NCBI GenBank assembly: GCA_017444045.1
Contig: JAFSXO010000328.1
Location: 1-17,560, forward strand
DNA: 17,560 bases
Reading direction: 5' to 3'
Source of the DNA: a bacterium
GTDB lineage: Bacteria; Vulcanimicrobiota; Xenobia; Xenobiales; Xenobiaceae
In this document: positions 7,424 through 15,013 of the stretch, in pieces
How the letters are laid out: each line of letters opens with the position of its first letter
Numbering within the stretch: position 1 is the stretch's first letter
Made by a program: the position numbers and the translations under genes
Notes under the pieces: generated by a model
Databases searched by the model: none
What the model was told of the DNA's origin: nothing
The model's input: only the letters and a program-made list of their open reading frames with translations

Positions 7424-7454
7424 CTTAAGAAATGCCTTTATAAGCTTAAGAAAT
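7424..7454. repeat. Two phased direct repeats CTTAAGAAAT upstream of the promoter
   Basis: Identical 10-mers at 7424-7433 and 7445-7454 are spaced 21 bases start to start, two turns of the helix. They lie just upstream of the -35, centred near -50 and -71 relative to the predicted start. Placement and phasing suit an activator or response regulator binding as a head-to-tail dimer. Confidence 0.5.
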
Positions 7455-7542
7455 ACTTAATACAAACAGCGTTGTGCAACAGAAACCAATGGCTATAAGC
7501 AAGCGATTAAGCAGCACGCGCAACGAGAAAAAAGCTTATTTC

Positions 7543-9489
7543 TTAGTTCTCCAGCGTGAGAGTATCGTCGTTAGACACATAGCCATAGGCCAGCTCTTTT
7601 TCAGCTGCGGGCGCAAAGCTGCCGCGCACCTCAGCCCATTCAGCCTCGCTCAGCTTGTGGTCAGTCAAAAAGGCATGGCCCTTCTCTTTAAGGTACAAAT
7701 GGATAACCTCCCGATAGCGCAAAAACATCCAAATGGGAATACCGTAAGCCACTATGCACTGCTGCCGGCAGCGCTCCGCCATGCGCAGAGCGGCCTGGCG
7801 ATCCATGCCCCTGGTTACCCGATAATTCAGTATGGTGGAGAACTCCTGGTCATCGGCGATCATATCCACTATGCCCAGCTGCTTGGCGCTGCACCTAATC
7901 TTTGATTGCTTGCCCAGGGTAAACACGCTGCGCCCGTAGGCGTTGATTATGTCGGTATTCTGGCAGATCATGTCGATCGTTTTCTGGGCTTCCTCCTCGG
8001 TCTCGCTGGGGAAGCCGAAAAAGATATAAGCGAAATTCCATATGCCCGCCTCGTGAGCCTCGCGCAGAATATCCAGGCGCCTGTTTATATCTACACCCTT
8101 GTTGATTAGCTTTAGTACGCGCTCGCTGGCAGATTCCAGACCCCAGAGCACCATAGTCAGCCCGCCCTCGCGCAGCGTCCTAAATATCGGCGCGGTGAAT
8201 TCCTTATCCGTGCGTCCGTTGCCGAAAAAATTTACCTTCAGACCCTCTCTGACGATGCGGCGGCACAGCTCGGCCATATAAGTAGGCGTCATAGCTTCGT
8301 CGATAAGCTCAAAATTGCGAATGCCGTACTCTTCGGCCAGCATCTTCCACTCATCTAAAACGCGCTCAACAGGACAGGTATCATGCTTAACCCCGTAATC
8401 GCTGTCGCAGAAGGTGCACTTCTGCCAATAGCATCCCTTAGACGTGCGCGTAGAGATCACAATCTCTGGCGTAAAGTAACGCGACAGGTCCAGGCCGTCT
8501 AAACACGGCGCGGCCCGCTCCGCCAGGGGCAGCGGCTCCACCCCAGCGTTAAACACGACATTCCCGCTATCATCGCGGTACAGCAGATTGGGAACCTCAT
8601 TTAACGGCCGGCCTTCCTCCAAAGCGCGGTAAAGCGCCAGCAGGGGCAGCTCACCCTCACCCCAGATAACAGAATCCGCAAAGCACTCCATAAAGCGGGG
8701 CTTGAGCAGCAGTGCCTCCCATAGGCGCATAAAGTAATTGCCGCCCAGACTGATATGAGCATTGGGCAGATGCATATCCCGAAGGAGACGGGCCAAGGTC
8801 AGCCCTCCATAAAGCTGGCTGTGAGAATTGATAGATATGCCGACAATAAACATATCACCAGAAGCGCGCAACTCGCGAGCCAGCTCCGCTGCCTTCATCT
8901 CCATAAAAGGCATAAATATGTTATCATCCCTGTCGGCTGTGAACTTAATCAGACCCTCTACCGTTAAAGGCTGGCTGGGCGCGCTGAAATCGTTAAAGCG
9001 CAGACGGCTGGGATAGTACGGCAGAGAGATCAGATCGAGGGCTTTGTCAATGGTAATATAAGCCCGCAACAGGCGCACAGGATCGTAAAACTTTTCCTTA
9101 TCGCCGAACACAGAGACAGCCTCAGGAAGCGCTTTTCTTACCGAATACCACATCCGGCGCTGCGGCCCCAAATACTTCTGAAGCTCCAAAAAACGCGCAC
9201 ACAAGGCCCCGAATTCGGTGGTGCGCTCGCGGCAGAGAAGCCCCATCTGCACGCGCATTTTTAAAAAGTCTCTGGCATTGCGCGCTCTGCCCAGCGAATA
9301 ATCCAGATACTTAACGCTCAGAATAGTGCGAAAAAACTCCACATTCAGATCGTAAGGCTGATAGTTCAGCCCGCGGCTGCGCATAAAGCCTCCCAAGGTA
9401 TAAAGGGAGAAATGCGGGTTCATGGGGTTCCACTGCGGAGGATAAATCAGCTTATACTGCATCATCTGTCTCAGGTTGCTGGGCTTCAT
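7543..9489 (-). CDS. B12-binding-domain-type radical SAM protein
   Basis: A 648-residue protein. The N-terminal part (to ~300) has features of the cobalamin-binding radical SAM class: a YKLIYPPQWNP opening, a Rossmann-like core with FIVGISIN (214-221) and ISLGGNYF (246-253), and a GEGE turn (277-280). The base-off B12 DxHxxG motif is not evident, so cobalamin may not bind through a histidine. The radical SAM domain begins near 345; its iron-sulfur cysteines are C353, C358 and C361 in GCYWQKCTFC, spaced CX4CX2C rather than the usual CX3CX2C. FGNGRTD and WGLESASERV further on suit the TIM barrel. Substrate unknown. The start overlaps the upstream gene by 38 bases; ATG 9465 or 9462 (MMQYKL) are plausible alternatives because neither site has a good Shine-Dalgarno. 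Transcribed after the coiled-coil gene. Confidence 0.9.
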   Translation of the reverse strand: MKPSNLRQMMQYKLIYPPQWNPMNPHFSLYTLGGFMRSRGLNYQPYDLNVEFFRTILSVKYLDYSLGRARNARDFLKMRVQMGLLCRERTTEFGALCARFLELQKYLGPQRRMWYSVRKALPEAVSVFGDKEKFYDPVRLLRAYITIDKALDLISLPYYPSRLRFNDFSAPSQPLTVEGLIKFTADRDDNIFMPFMEMKAAELARELRASGDMFIVGISINSHSQLYGGLTLARLLRDMHLPNAHISLGGNYFMRLWEALLLKPRFMECFADSVIWGEGELPLLALYRALEEGRPLNEVPNLLYRDDSGNVVFNAGVEPLPLAERAAPCLDGLDLSRYFTPEIVISTRTSKGCYWQKCTFCDSDYGVKHDTCPVERVLDEWKMLAEEYGIRNFELIDEAMTPTYMAELCRRIVREGLKVNFFGNGRTDKEFTAPIFRTLREGGLTMVLWGLESASERVLKLINKGVDINRRLDILREAHEAGIWNFAYIFFGFPSETEEEAQKTIDMICQNTDIINAYGRSVFTLGKQSKIRCSAKQLGIVDMIADDQEFSTILNYRVTRGMDRQAALRMAERCRQQCIVAYGIPIWMFLRYREVIHLYLKEKGHAFLTDHKLSEAEWAEVRGSFAPAAEKELAYGYVSNDDTLTLEN

Positions 9490-9775
9490 CCATGGCGTTT
9501 AGCTCCCGCTCAGCCTCCAGCAGATTCTCAAAATCCTCGCGATGGCAGTTCAGGTACTCGGCCATCTCTTCAATCAGCGGCAGCATCTCTTCATCGTAGA
9601 TGCGCCCTACCTCTTCTATAGCCTCATCGTGCTCCTTAATCTGCTCTTCCAAAAACTCCGGATCGTTGCTGTAAAAACTAAAGCCGAGCAGATAGTCCTT
9701 CAGCTCCTTGACCCGCCGGGCGCTGTCTATAAACTGAGCCATCTTGGCCATTATTTCCGCTTGCGTATATTCCAT
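9452..9775 (-). CDS. Small acidic coiled-coil protein
   Basis: A 107-residue, almost entirely helical, Glu-rich protein with heptad-like stretches (FLEEQIKEHDEAIEEVGRI, LIEEMAEYL). No signal peptide, membrane segment or recognised family. ATG 9775 is supported by GGAGG (9786-9782) six bases upstream; an in-frame ATG at 9802 lacks this. The 3' end overlaps the radical SAM gene by up to 38 bases, so the two are co-translated and the product may be a partner or substrate carrier of that enzyme. A weak -10 TAGAAT lies at 9826-9821 on the minus strand. Confidence 0.78.
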   Translation of the reverse strand: MEYTQAEIMAKMAQFIDSARRVKELKDYLLGFSFYSNDPEFLEEQIKEHDEAIEEVGRIYDEEMLPLIEEMAEYLNCHREDFENLLEAERELNAMDEAQQPETDDAV

Positions 9776-9858
9776 CGCAGACCTCCCCCCACAACACTTC
9801 ACAATGCTTATAAGTTAAGTATTCTATGCACAATTATTTTATTCACAGGATTTTACAT

Positions 9859-9887
9859 TTGACCTTTTGAGGCATGTATTTAATAAT
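9859..9887 (+). promoter_or_regulatory. Promoter of the large membrane protein gene
   Basis: TTGACC (9859-9864), a 17-base spacer and AATAAT (9882-9887): each hexamer matches five of six sigma-70 consensus bases. The leader would be about 60 bases. The same AT-rich spacer holds the divergent promoter of the coiled-coil/radical SAM pair. Confidence 0.65.
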
Positions 9888-9954
9888 ATCGCGAAAAATT
9901 AACTAAGCAGTATAGATTTTTACGCAGCAGCCAAAGTAATATAGTATATAGACT

Positions 9955-12609
9955 ATGCTTCAAGATGTGCTTCTAATAATGGCGCTCGCCTACATAACCT
10001 ACTGCGGTACGCTCTGCGCCAGGCACACGCTGCGCTTTGAAGACAAATATCTGGCCCTAGCCGCCGGACTTCCCCTGGGACTTAGCCTATTCACTCTGAT
10101 CACGGCAGCCCTGCAGACCTTTTTTACTCTGCCGGTCAGCGCTATCATATCCCTGATAGCCCTGCGCCTGGCCGACCTCCCCCAAAGCATCCAACGCTTC
10201 AGAGATGGCGATGCCCCCGACGCTATCCCCCCAGAGCAGCCGGAGCCATTCAGCCATATCACCGCCATATCGCTTGCGATCTTAGCTCTGCTGTTTGCGG
10301 CCGTCATTCACCTATTTCAGGTCAGCACTCTGCCCGCCGATTTCCTCAGCGCCTACCCCTTTGCCCGCGCTATGCTGAAGGGGCCGCTCGATTTAAGCGT
10401 GCCCTTCTTTACCAGCCAAACCTATCCAGGCAGCCTGCACCGCGCCATACTCAGCGCTTCGCTGTCTCTCCCGCTGTCGGGAGATGTTCTGCGCGCCGAA
10501 TGGATAGCCAATACCGTGCTATTGCTCTGCGGCTTCTGGCTTTGGGCTTTGGCAATGCGCCTATTTCTGCGCCGCGCCCTGCCGGCAGCCCTAGGCACGG
10601 TACTGCTGTTCGCCCTGCTAACCCCAGCCTGCGCACCCTACAATTCAGAGCTTGAAATTGGCCGCCTGCTGGATATTAACATCAGCGGGGCTTTGCTGGC
10701 CATTTATATATCCCTGATACGCCAATGCAAAAACCACTGGCAGGTGCCGCCTCTAGCCTGCGCCCTAGCCGGAGCCATAAGCTTTTTCGCCCTAGCCGTC
10801 TGCCCCATTCCCTTCCTAGTGATGTTTGGGATCTTTGTAACTCTGGCCGTCTATTACAGCTTCCAGAGACGGTTCCTTATCGCTATCCTTATGCGCTGCG
10901 TCCTGCTGATCGGCGCCGCTATAGCTCTATGGGGCATCACCCAGAGAGCTTACTGGCAGCAGCTCACCCAGCTGCATGAAATGGGTCTGGGAGTATTCCG
11001 CTTCCCCGTCAGAAGCTTTCTGTCCATCGCCATTCCCCCGCTGGGCGATACCCCCTTTTACGCTTCACTATTTTCTCTGAGCAGCCTAAGATACCACGCC
11101 ATAAGCATATGGTTCGCCCCGCTGCTTCTGCCCTGGGCCATCTGGCGCAAATCAAACAAGGGCTTTACGCTATGGTGCGGCGGCGCCATCCTGTTTCTGC
11201 TTCCGGGGTTCATCGATTTCCAGCACAGCTACGGTGCTGCGCCGTGGCTCTGGGAATACACTGCCGATGCCATGTTTGCGGTTCTGCTCGGCTATGCCCT
11301 GGGCGATATTTACCAGCTATGGGCGCGCGATCGCTCTAAGCTGATGGCCTGCGCACAGCGCCTAGCCCTGGCAGGGGCCATCGCCCTGGCCATGCTTCCT
11401 TCTGTTTACAGCGTCTGGCAAACCGAGCGCAGCTTTCCTGAGATTCCGCAGCGCGGACAATATCTATACAGCCCCATCTATCCACCGACAATGCAGTGGC
11501 TCGGCAGGGTACACGGCCTAGCCTTAAATGCTGAAGAGACTGAGTTAGCCTCCTGGCTGTGGGATAATCTGGCAGACAGTCCGCGCACAGTCTTTGCTCT
11601 GCCGGCGCCAGAACAGAATACCGCCGAGCACTTAGCGCTGCTGGCCGGCAGCGCGGGATGTCTGCCCGCAGGCAGCTACAGCAATATCGCTCTGGAAAAG
11701 GAGCCCAACCGCAAATACCAGCCCGCTCCCGGAGTCCTGGTGTTTATGCAGAAAAAGCGCCCCGATGCTCTGCTGAGCGCAGGCGCCGAGCTAGCGGTTA
11801 GCAGCGCGGGTATTCCCGAAGTCAGCGGGGATCTATGCGAATTCAGGCTCTGGCATAAGACTGAAGCCGCGGCTTCCGGAGCCGAAGCCTTAGCCGTTTA
11901 TAAAATCAAAGGCGCAGTTCCTTGGGATCGGCCCACCGTTACCTATCCCACCCCAGACAAAGCCATAACCATCAGCGGGCTGCCAAACGCCTCTCACGCT
12001 GCGGGCGGAGTAGTCTATATGGTATCGGCAAAGCTAAACAGCCGCCTGCGCGGCTGGCTATGCCCGGTGTGGTCCGACAGCGGCAGCAGCCAGACCGGCA
12101 AGAACTGCCAGCTGTACACCTATATCGACGGCGACCGCGCTGAAATTCCCTTCGTATTCCCCTACAGAGAGGGCAGCTACAGCGTAAGCTGGGTGTTTTA
12201 TCCCCAAAACGGGACAGAAGGCGCCGACGGCCCAGCCCCATCGGCCTGGCGCTTGGCGGGTGCCACGCCCGCGGAGCAGCAGCTGTCGTCAATACTTGAC
12301 AACAGCCTTCGCCTAGTCAGCATTGACAGCACATCTCCGCACCAGGGCACAGTCACCCTGACCAATATCGCCCAGGAGCCATTGGAGGTTGGCGCAGACC
12401 TGTGCCTGAGCTGGCAGATATGGTCGTCAAAAACGCACACCTACGTTTACTCCAACAGTGCCGACACAGCCACGCTTACACTGCCTCTTTCCCCGGGAGC
12501 TGCGGTTAAGATCCCCTGGCACACGGCCTACCCCATCGGCCCTCAGGATCGCATAGAGTTCAGCGCCGGCGCGCCCTACGGCAGACACTATTCGGTCACC
12601 AGAAAATAA
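9955..12609 (+). CDS. Large polytopic membrane protein with soluble C-terminal half, unknown
   Basis: An 884-residue protein. About a dozen hydrophobic segments fill residues 1-485 (for example LLIMALAYITYCGTL, AISLAILALLFAAVIHLF, NTVLLLCGFWLWALAM and AGAISFFALAVCPIPFLVMF). They are broken by a loop near 125-165 with FLSAYPFARAML and SQTYPGSLHRA, in the place where GT-C glycosyltransferases carry their first large outside loop; no catalytic acidic pair can be assigned with confidence. Residues ~490-884 are hydrophilic and beta-rich, probably extracytoplasmic. I do not recognise the family; a GT-C-like glycan or lipid transferase is the leading guess. ATG 9955 lacks a Shine-Dalgarno sequence, so the start is less certain, but a good promoter lies upstream. 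Convergent with the SGNH hydrolase gene 32 bases away. Confidence 0.85.
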   Translation: MLQDVLLIMALAYITYCGTLCARHTLRFEDKYLALAAGLPLGLSLFTLITAALQTFFTLPVSAIISLIALRLADLPQSIQRFRDGDAPDAIPPEQPEPFSHITAISLAILALLFAAVIHLFQVSTLPADFLSAYPFARAMLKGPLDLSVPFFTSQTYPGSLHRAILSASLSLPLSGDVLRAEWIANTVLLLCGFWLWALAMRLFLRRALPAALGTVLLFALLTPACAPYNSELEIGRLLDINISGALLAIYISLIRQCKNHWQVPPLACALAGAISFFALAVCPIPFLVMFGIFVTLAVYYSFQRRFLIAILMRCVLLIGAAIALWGITQRAYWQQLTQLHEMGLGVFRFPVRSFLSIAIPPLGDTPFYASLFSLSSLRYHAISIWFAPLLLPWAIWRKSNKGFTLWCGGAILFLLPGFIDFQHSYGAAPWLWEYTADAMFAVLLGYALGDIYQLWARDRSKLMACAQRLALAGAIALAMLPSVYSVWQTERSFPEIPQRGQYLYSPIYPPTMQWLGRVHGLALNAEETELASWLWDNLADSPRTVFALPAPEQNTAEHLALLAGSAGCLPAGSYSNIALEKEPNRKYQPAPGVLVFMQKKRPDALLSAGAELAVSSAGIPEVSGDLCEFRLWHKTEAAASGAEALAVYKIKGAVPWDRPTVTYPTPDKAITISGLPNASHAAGGVVYMVSAKLNSRLRGWLCPVWSDSGSSQTGKNCQLYTYIDGDRAEIPFVFPYREGSYSVSWVFYPQNGTEGADGPAPSAWRLAGATPAEQQLSSILDNSLRLVSIDSTSPHQGTVTLTNIAQEPLEVGADLCLSWQIWSSKTHTYVYSNSADTATLTLPLSPGAAVKIPWHTAYPIGPQDRIEFSAGAPYGRHYSVTRK

Positions 12610-12625
12610 ACAGCCCTGGCACTGG

Positions 12626-12654
12626 CTTGTCAGCTATAGGCCTATCTTGTCAGC
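12626..12654. repeat. Direct repeat flanking a 10-bp palindrome at a convergent gene junction
   Basis: CTTGTCAGC occurs at 12626-12634 and 12646-12654, 20 bases apart, on either side of the palindrome ATAGGCCTAT (12636-12645). The second copy lies within the last codons of the SGNH gene. No convincing terminator hairpin with a T-run is seen here. Confidence 0.45.
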
Positions 12655-13604
12655 CCAGCCTCTATTTTATCGGCCCAAAAGCGGTTGACTTCGGCATTGG
12701 GATGGCCGTCGCCGGGAACCTGATAGCGAGGGTTTTCAATATCGTTAAAGACCGCGTCTATACAGCGGATGCGCTGGGCATTGCCTTCGCTTAGCTCCGG
12801 AGAGATATCGCGGTCAAGCCACACGGTATACAGCTTAGTGCCATGGCTCTCGCAAAGCGCTGACATACGCGACAGCAGATCGTTAAAGGCTGCTACATCG
12901 ACACTGCGCGGAAACGGCTTATGGCTGAATTCGCGGATATAAACCGTCTGCGCAAACCAGCCAAAACGCCCAAACAGACTGGTTATCGGCCAGTACGGCA
13001 CCGGCTCGATATCGGTATAGCGGTAGCTGCCATCGTCCAGCGGAACGACCCGGGGAATGATGAAGCGCAGACCCTGGCCATCCCGCGCCATATTAAGCCA
13101 GGTATTGCGGCGCAGATGATCATTAATATTGCAGTATATAACCGCATCGTACTGGTTATGATTGCGCTCAAATATGAGCTGCAGCTTGCGGTAAAGCTGA
13201 TAGGTACCGTACCCCGGAACCGCGTAATTGTCAAAATTGGCCCAGTTCAGGCGCTGCTTCAGCAGACTGACAAAGCCCTCGTCATCCCGTATGGCGATAC
13301 CATAAGTGCAGGAGCAGCCCAGCACCAGATAATTAGCTTTTTTCAGACCCAAACGCTTAAAATCGGCTGGAACAGGGGATTTAACCGCCAAAGTATAGCG
13401 CACTGACTGCGGATCATTGTCCCAGCCCAGCGCCTTCATAACCGGATCTCTGCTATACTCAGCGAAACGCTGGCGCTCCAGAGCTACATCGGCCTTTTCG
13501 GCACCCTTAAACATCAGATAGTCCTCGGCTGCCAATGGCAAAAGCAGCAGTATCGTCAGCCCCCAAGCCAGACCCTTGGCGTATCTCGAGACTGAGATGC
13601 TCAT
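12642..13604 (-). CDS. Membrane-anchored SGNH/GDSL hydrolase-like protein
   Basis: A 320-residue protein. Residues ~11-27 form an uncleaved-looking membrane anchor (LAWGLTILLLLPLAA), so the rest probably faces outward. Block I is GCSCTYG (96-102) with S98 as candidate nucleophile; the usual GDS is GCS here. A Gly at VPGYG (131) suits block II, NIND (159-162) gives the block III Asn, and GDGHPN near the end (D299, H301) supplies the Asp-His pair. The family includes esterases and O-acetyl transfer or removal enzymes acting on envelope polysaccharides; the substrate here is unknown. The start overlaps the stop of the pseudo-MBL gene as ATGA and has no Shine-Dalgarno of its own, so it is translationally coupled. 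Confidence 0.85.
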   Translation of the reverse strand: MSISVSRYAKGLAWGLTILLLLPLAAEDYLMFKGAEKADVALERQRFAEYSRDPVMKALGWDNDPQSVRYTLAVKSPVPADFKRLGLKKANYLVLGCSCTYGIAIRDDEGFVSLLKQRLNWANFDNYAVPGYGTYQLYRKLQLIFERNHNQYDAVIYCNINDHLRRNTWLNMARDGQGLRFIIPRVVPLDDGSYRYTDIEPVPYWPITSLFGRFGWFAQTVYIREFSHKPFPRSVDVAAFNDLLSRMSALCESHGTKLYTVWLDRDISPELSEGNAQRIRCIDAVFNDIENPRYQVPGDGHPNAEVNRFWADKIEAGLTR

Positions 13605-14371
13605 AAGCCAAACATTTCGGACGAAATTATGCGCACAACGCCCGGCGCTGCCGACGGATAGCGGCTAAACACCAGCGGATCGCAGCCCGGCAGGACAAAG
13701 GACGTATAGGTGCGCATTTTTAGGCGCTCGCGCACATCGCTGCCGCGGCTGCACCAAGCCGAAGATAACGGCTCGCCCTGCCAATGGCGGTACATAGGCA
13801 TATTTTCAGAAGCCAGCATCACCCGCGATATGCCGCTATACATCACCGTGGGCAGCATAAAGCCCCGCGTATAGCCTCCGATTACATCGGCGCGCACATG
13901 CTTATCGACGGCCATGCAGTTTTTTATTTTCACAAGGCGCGGAAGGCGGCGCAGCAGGTCAAGATCTTCGGGCCGATATGGGCAGCGGCCATCACAGCTG
14001 TGCTCTAAAGCGTGCTCCATCGCCCCGATCTCGCGGCCCGAGATATACACACGCGCCTGCGGGTAATAAGCCAAAGCGCCAATTTTAGCTTCGTGGGCAT
14101 GAGTAATTATCACATCACTGATCTGCCGCGGTTCAATTCCCAGCTGAGCCAAGCGCTCGGCTGCCGTACAGTACTCGCTGTAGCCAGCCTCTAAAGCGCG
14201 GCTGCGGCTGCCGAAGCCGGTATCGATGAGAACTGTGCGCTGAGAGCTTTTCAGCAGATAGGCACTGCTTACATACGTCACACTCCGGTCTGCAGCGGAG
14301 ATCCCTGCAAACAGCTCTTTTTCAGGGCACTGCTTAATTCCCAGCTGCAGCGCCAGCAGTTCTGCGGCCAT
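13601..14371 (-). CDS. Metallo-beta-lactamase-fold protein with degenerate metal site
   Basis: A 256-residue protein. The fold is signalled by VLIDTGFG (47-54), then VIITHAHEAKIGALAYYP (87-104), where functional relatives have HxHxDH, and by GGYTRGF (165-171) followed by SRVMLASEN (182-190), where GHTPG and a D normally stand. Only H91 and H93 of the usual ligands remain: D became A95, H became K96, the GH histidine became Y167, and the bridging Asp is replaced in SEN. It is therefore probably a non-catalytic binding protein, or one with a different metal mode. No signal peptide. GGGGAGG lies five bases before ATG 14371 and overlaps the end of the upstream gene. Middle member of the three-gene run ending with the SGNH hydrolase. 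Confidence 0.83.
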   Translation of the reverse strand: MAAELLALQLGIKQCPEKELFAGISAADRSVTYVSSAYLLKSSQRTVLIDTGFGSRSRALEAGYSEYCTAAERLAQLGIEPRQISDVIITHAHEAKIGALAYYPQARVYISGREIGAMEHALEHSCDGRCPYRPEDLDLLRRLPRLVKIKNCMAVDKHVRADVIGGYTRGFMLPTVMYSGISRVMLASENMPMYRHWQGEPLSSAWCSRGSDVRERLKMRTYTSFVLPGCDPLVFSRYPSAAPGVVRIISSEMFGL

Positions 14372-14373
14372 AG

Positions 14374-14967
14374 CTACCTCCCCTCAGTCTCCTGAAGCCT
14401 GGCTAATGTGGCATAGCCCGCAGCTTCGGGAAGCTGACCAAACAGAATGACCGCACAGCCGTAGCGCCGGCGCAGCTCGGCCAAATCAGCAGCCAGATCA
14501 GCGTTATCGGCCACAATAACCGGATGGCGCACCTTGCCGCTTTCCAGCAGACACTCCAGCTCCTTAAGAGAATCGGGCATACCCAGCCTGCCGCGCGGAT
14601 CGGCACCGCGCTCGATAGCGCGCCGCAAAACGCCCACCGCCACCCGATCCGTTTGCTGGCCATAATAGACAAACTGCCTCCGGGTATCTGCGAGCAGCGC
14701 GCTTACGCATTTAACCAGCTCGTCAGCATCGGGACTGGGACAATAATACAGCCCCCATTCTATGCGCTTTCCGCGCCATGTACATGCTTCAGTCAGCGCC
14801 TGTCCCAAGATCTGCGGCGAATGGTCGGCCTGCACCGAAGCTTCCCGCAGATGGCAGGCTGTCTCCAAGGACAGCAGGCGACGCCGCTGCCTTCTGCCGC
14901 TCTGCCAGGCGGCCGCCGTTATTCCCGCCGCTAAGGGCAGCATTATCCACACTAGTCCTAATGCCAT
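14374..14967 (-). CDS. Small membrane-anchored protein, unknown
   Basis: A 197-residue protein. A single N-terminal hydrophobic segment (LVWIMLPLAAGITAAAW, ~5-21) is followed by a basic stretch (SGRRQRRRLL), predicting an N-out, C-in anchor. The remainder alternates short strands and helices (FVYYGQ, HPVIVADN, CAVILFGQ), as in a Rossmann-like or PIN-like alpha/beta fold, but no motif settles it. GGAG lies only three bases before ATG 14967, a tight spacing. Its stop lies two bases before the next start, and its last codons carry that gene's ribosome binding site. It follows recJ by 46 bases and probably has its own promoter. Confidence 0.75.
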   Translation of the reverse strand: MALGLVWIMLPLAAGITAAAWQSGRRQRRRLLSLETACHLREASVQADHSPQILGQALTEACTWRGKRIEWGLYYCPSPDADELVKCVSALLADTRRQFVYYGQQTDRVAVGVLRRAIERGADPRGRLGMPDSLKELECLLESGKVRHPVIVADNADLAADLAELRRRYGCAVILFGQLPEAAGYATLARLQETEGR

Positions 14968-14990
14968 GCTCTCCGCTTTCTACACTGATT

Positions 14991-15013
14991 ATTATACCAC
15001 AGGCATTATAGCA
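14991..15013 (-). promoter_or_regulatory. Tandem extended -10 promoter elements downstream of recJ
   Basis: On the minus strand TGCTATAAT (15013-15005) and TGGTATAAT (14999-14991) both match the extended -10 consensus TGnTATAAT perfectly, 14 bases apart. Upstream -35 matches are weak, which extended -10 promoters tolerate. Transcripts would start near 14998 or 14984 and drive the three genes to 12642. No terminator was seen between recJ and these genes, so read-through is also possible. Confidence 0.6.

Noticed and set aside
7471..7480. GTTG-TG-CAAC inverted repeat
   Set aside because: Only 4-base arms; expected by chance.
12921..13406. 161-aa plus-strand frame opposite the SGNH hydrolase gene
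   Set aside because: The minus strand carries a recognisable SGNH hydrolase with all blocks; the plus frame is its shadow.
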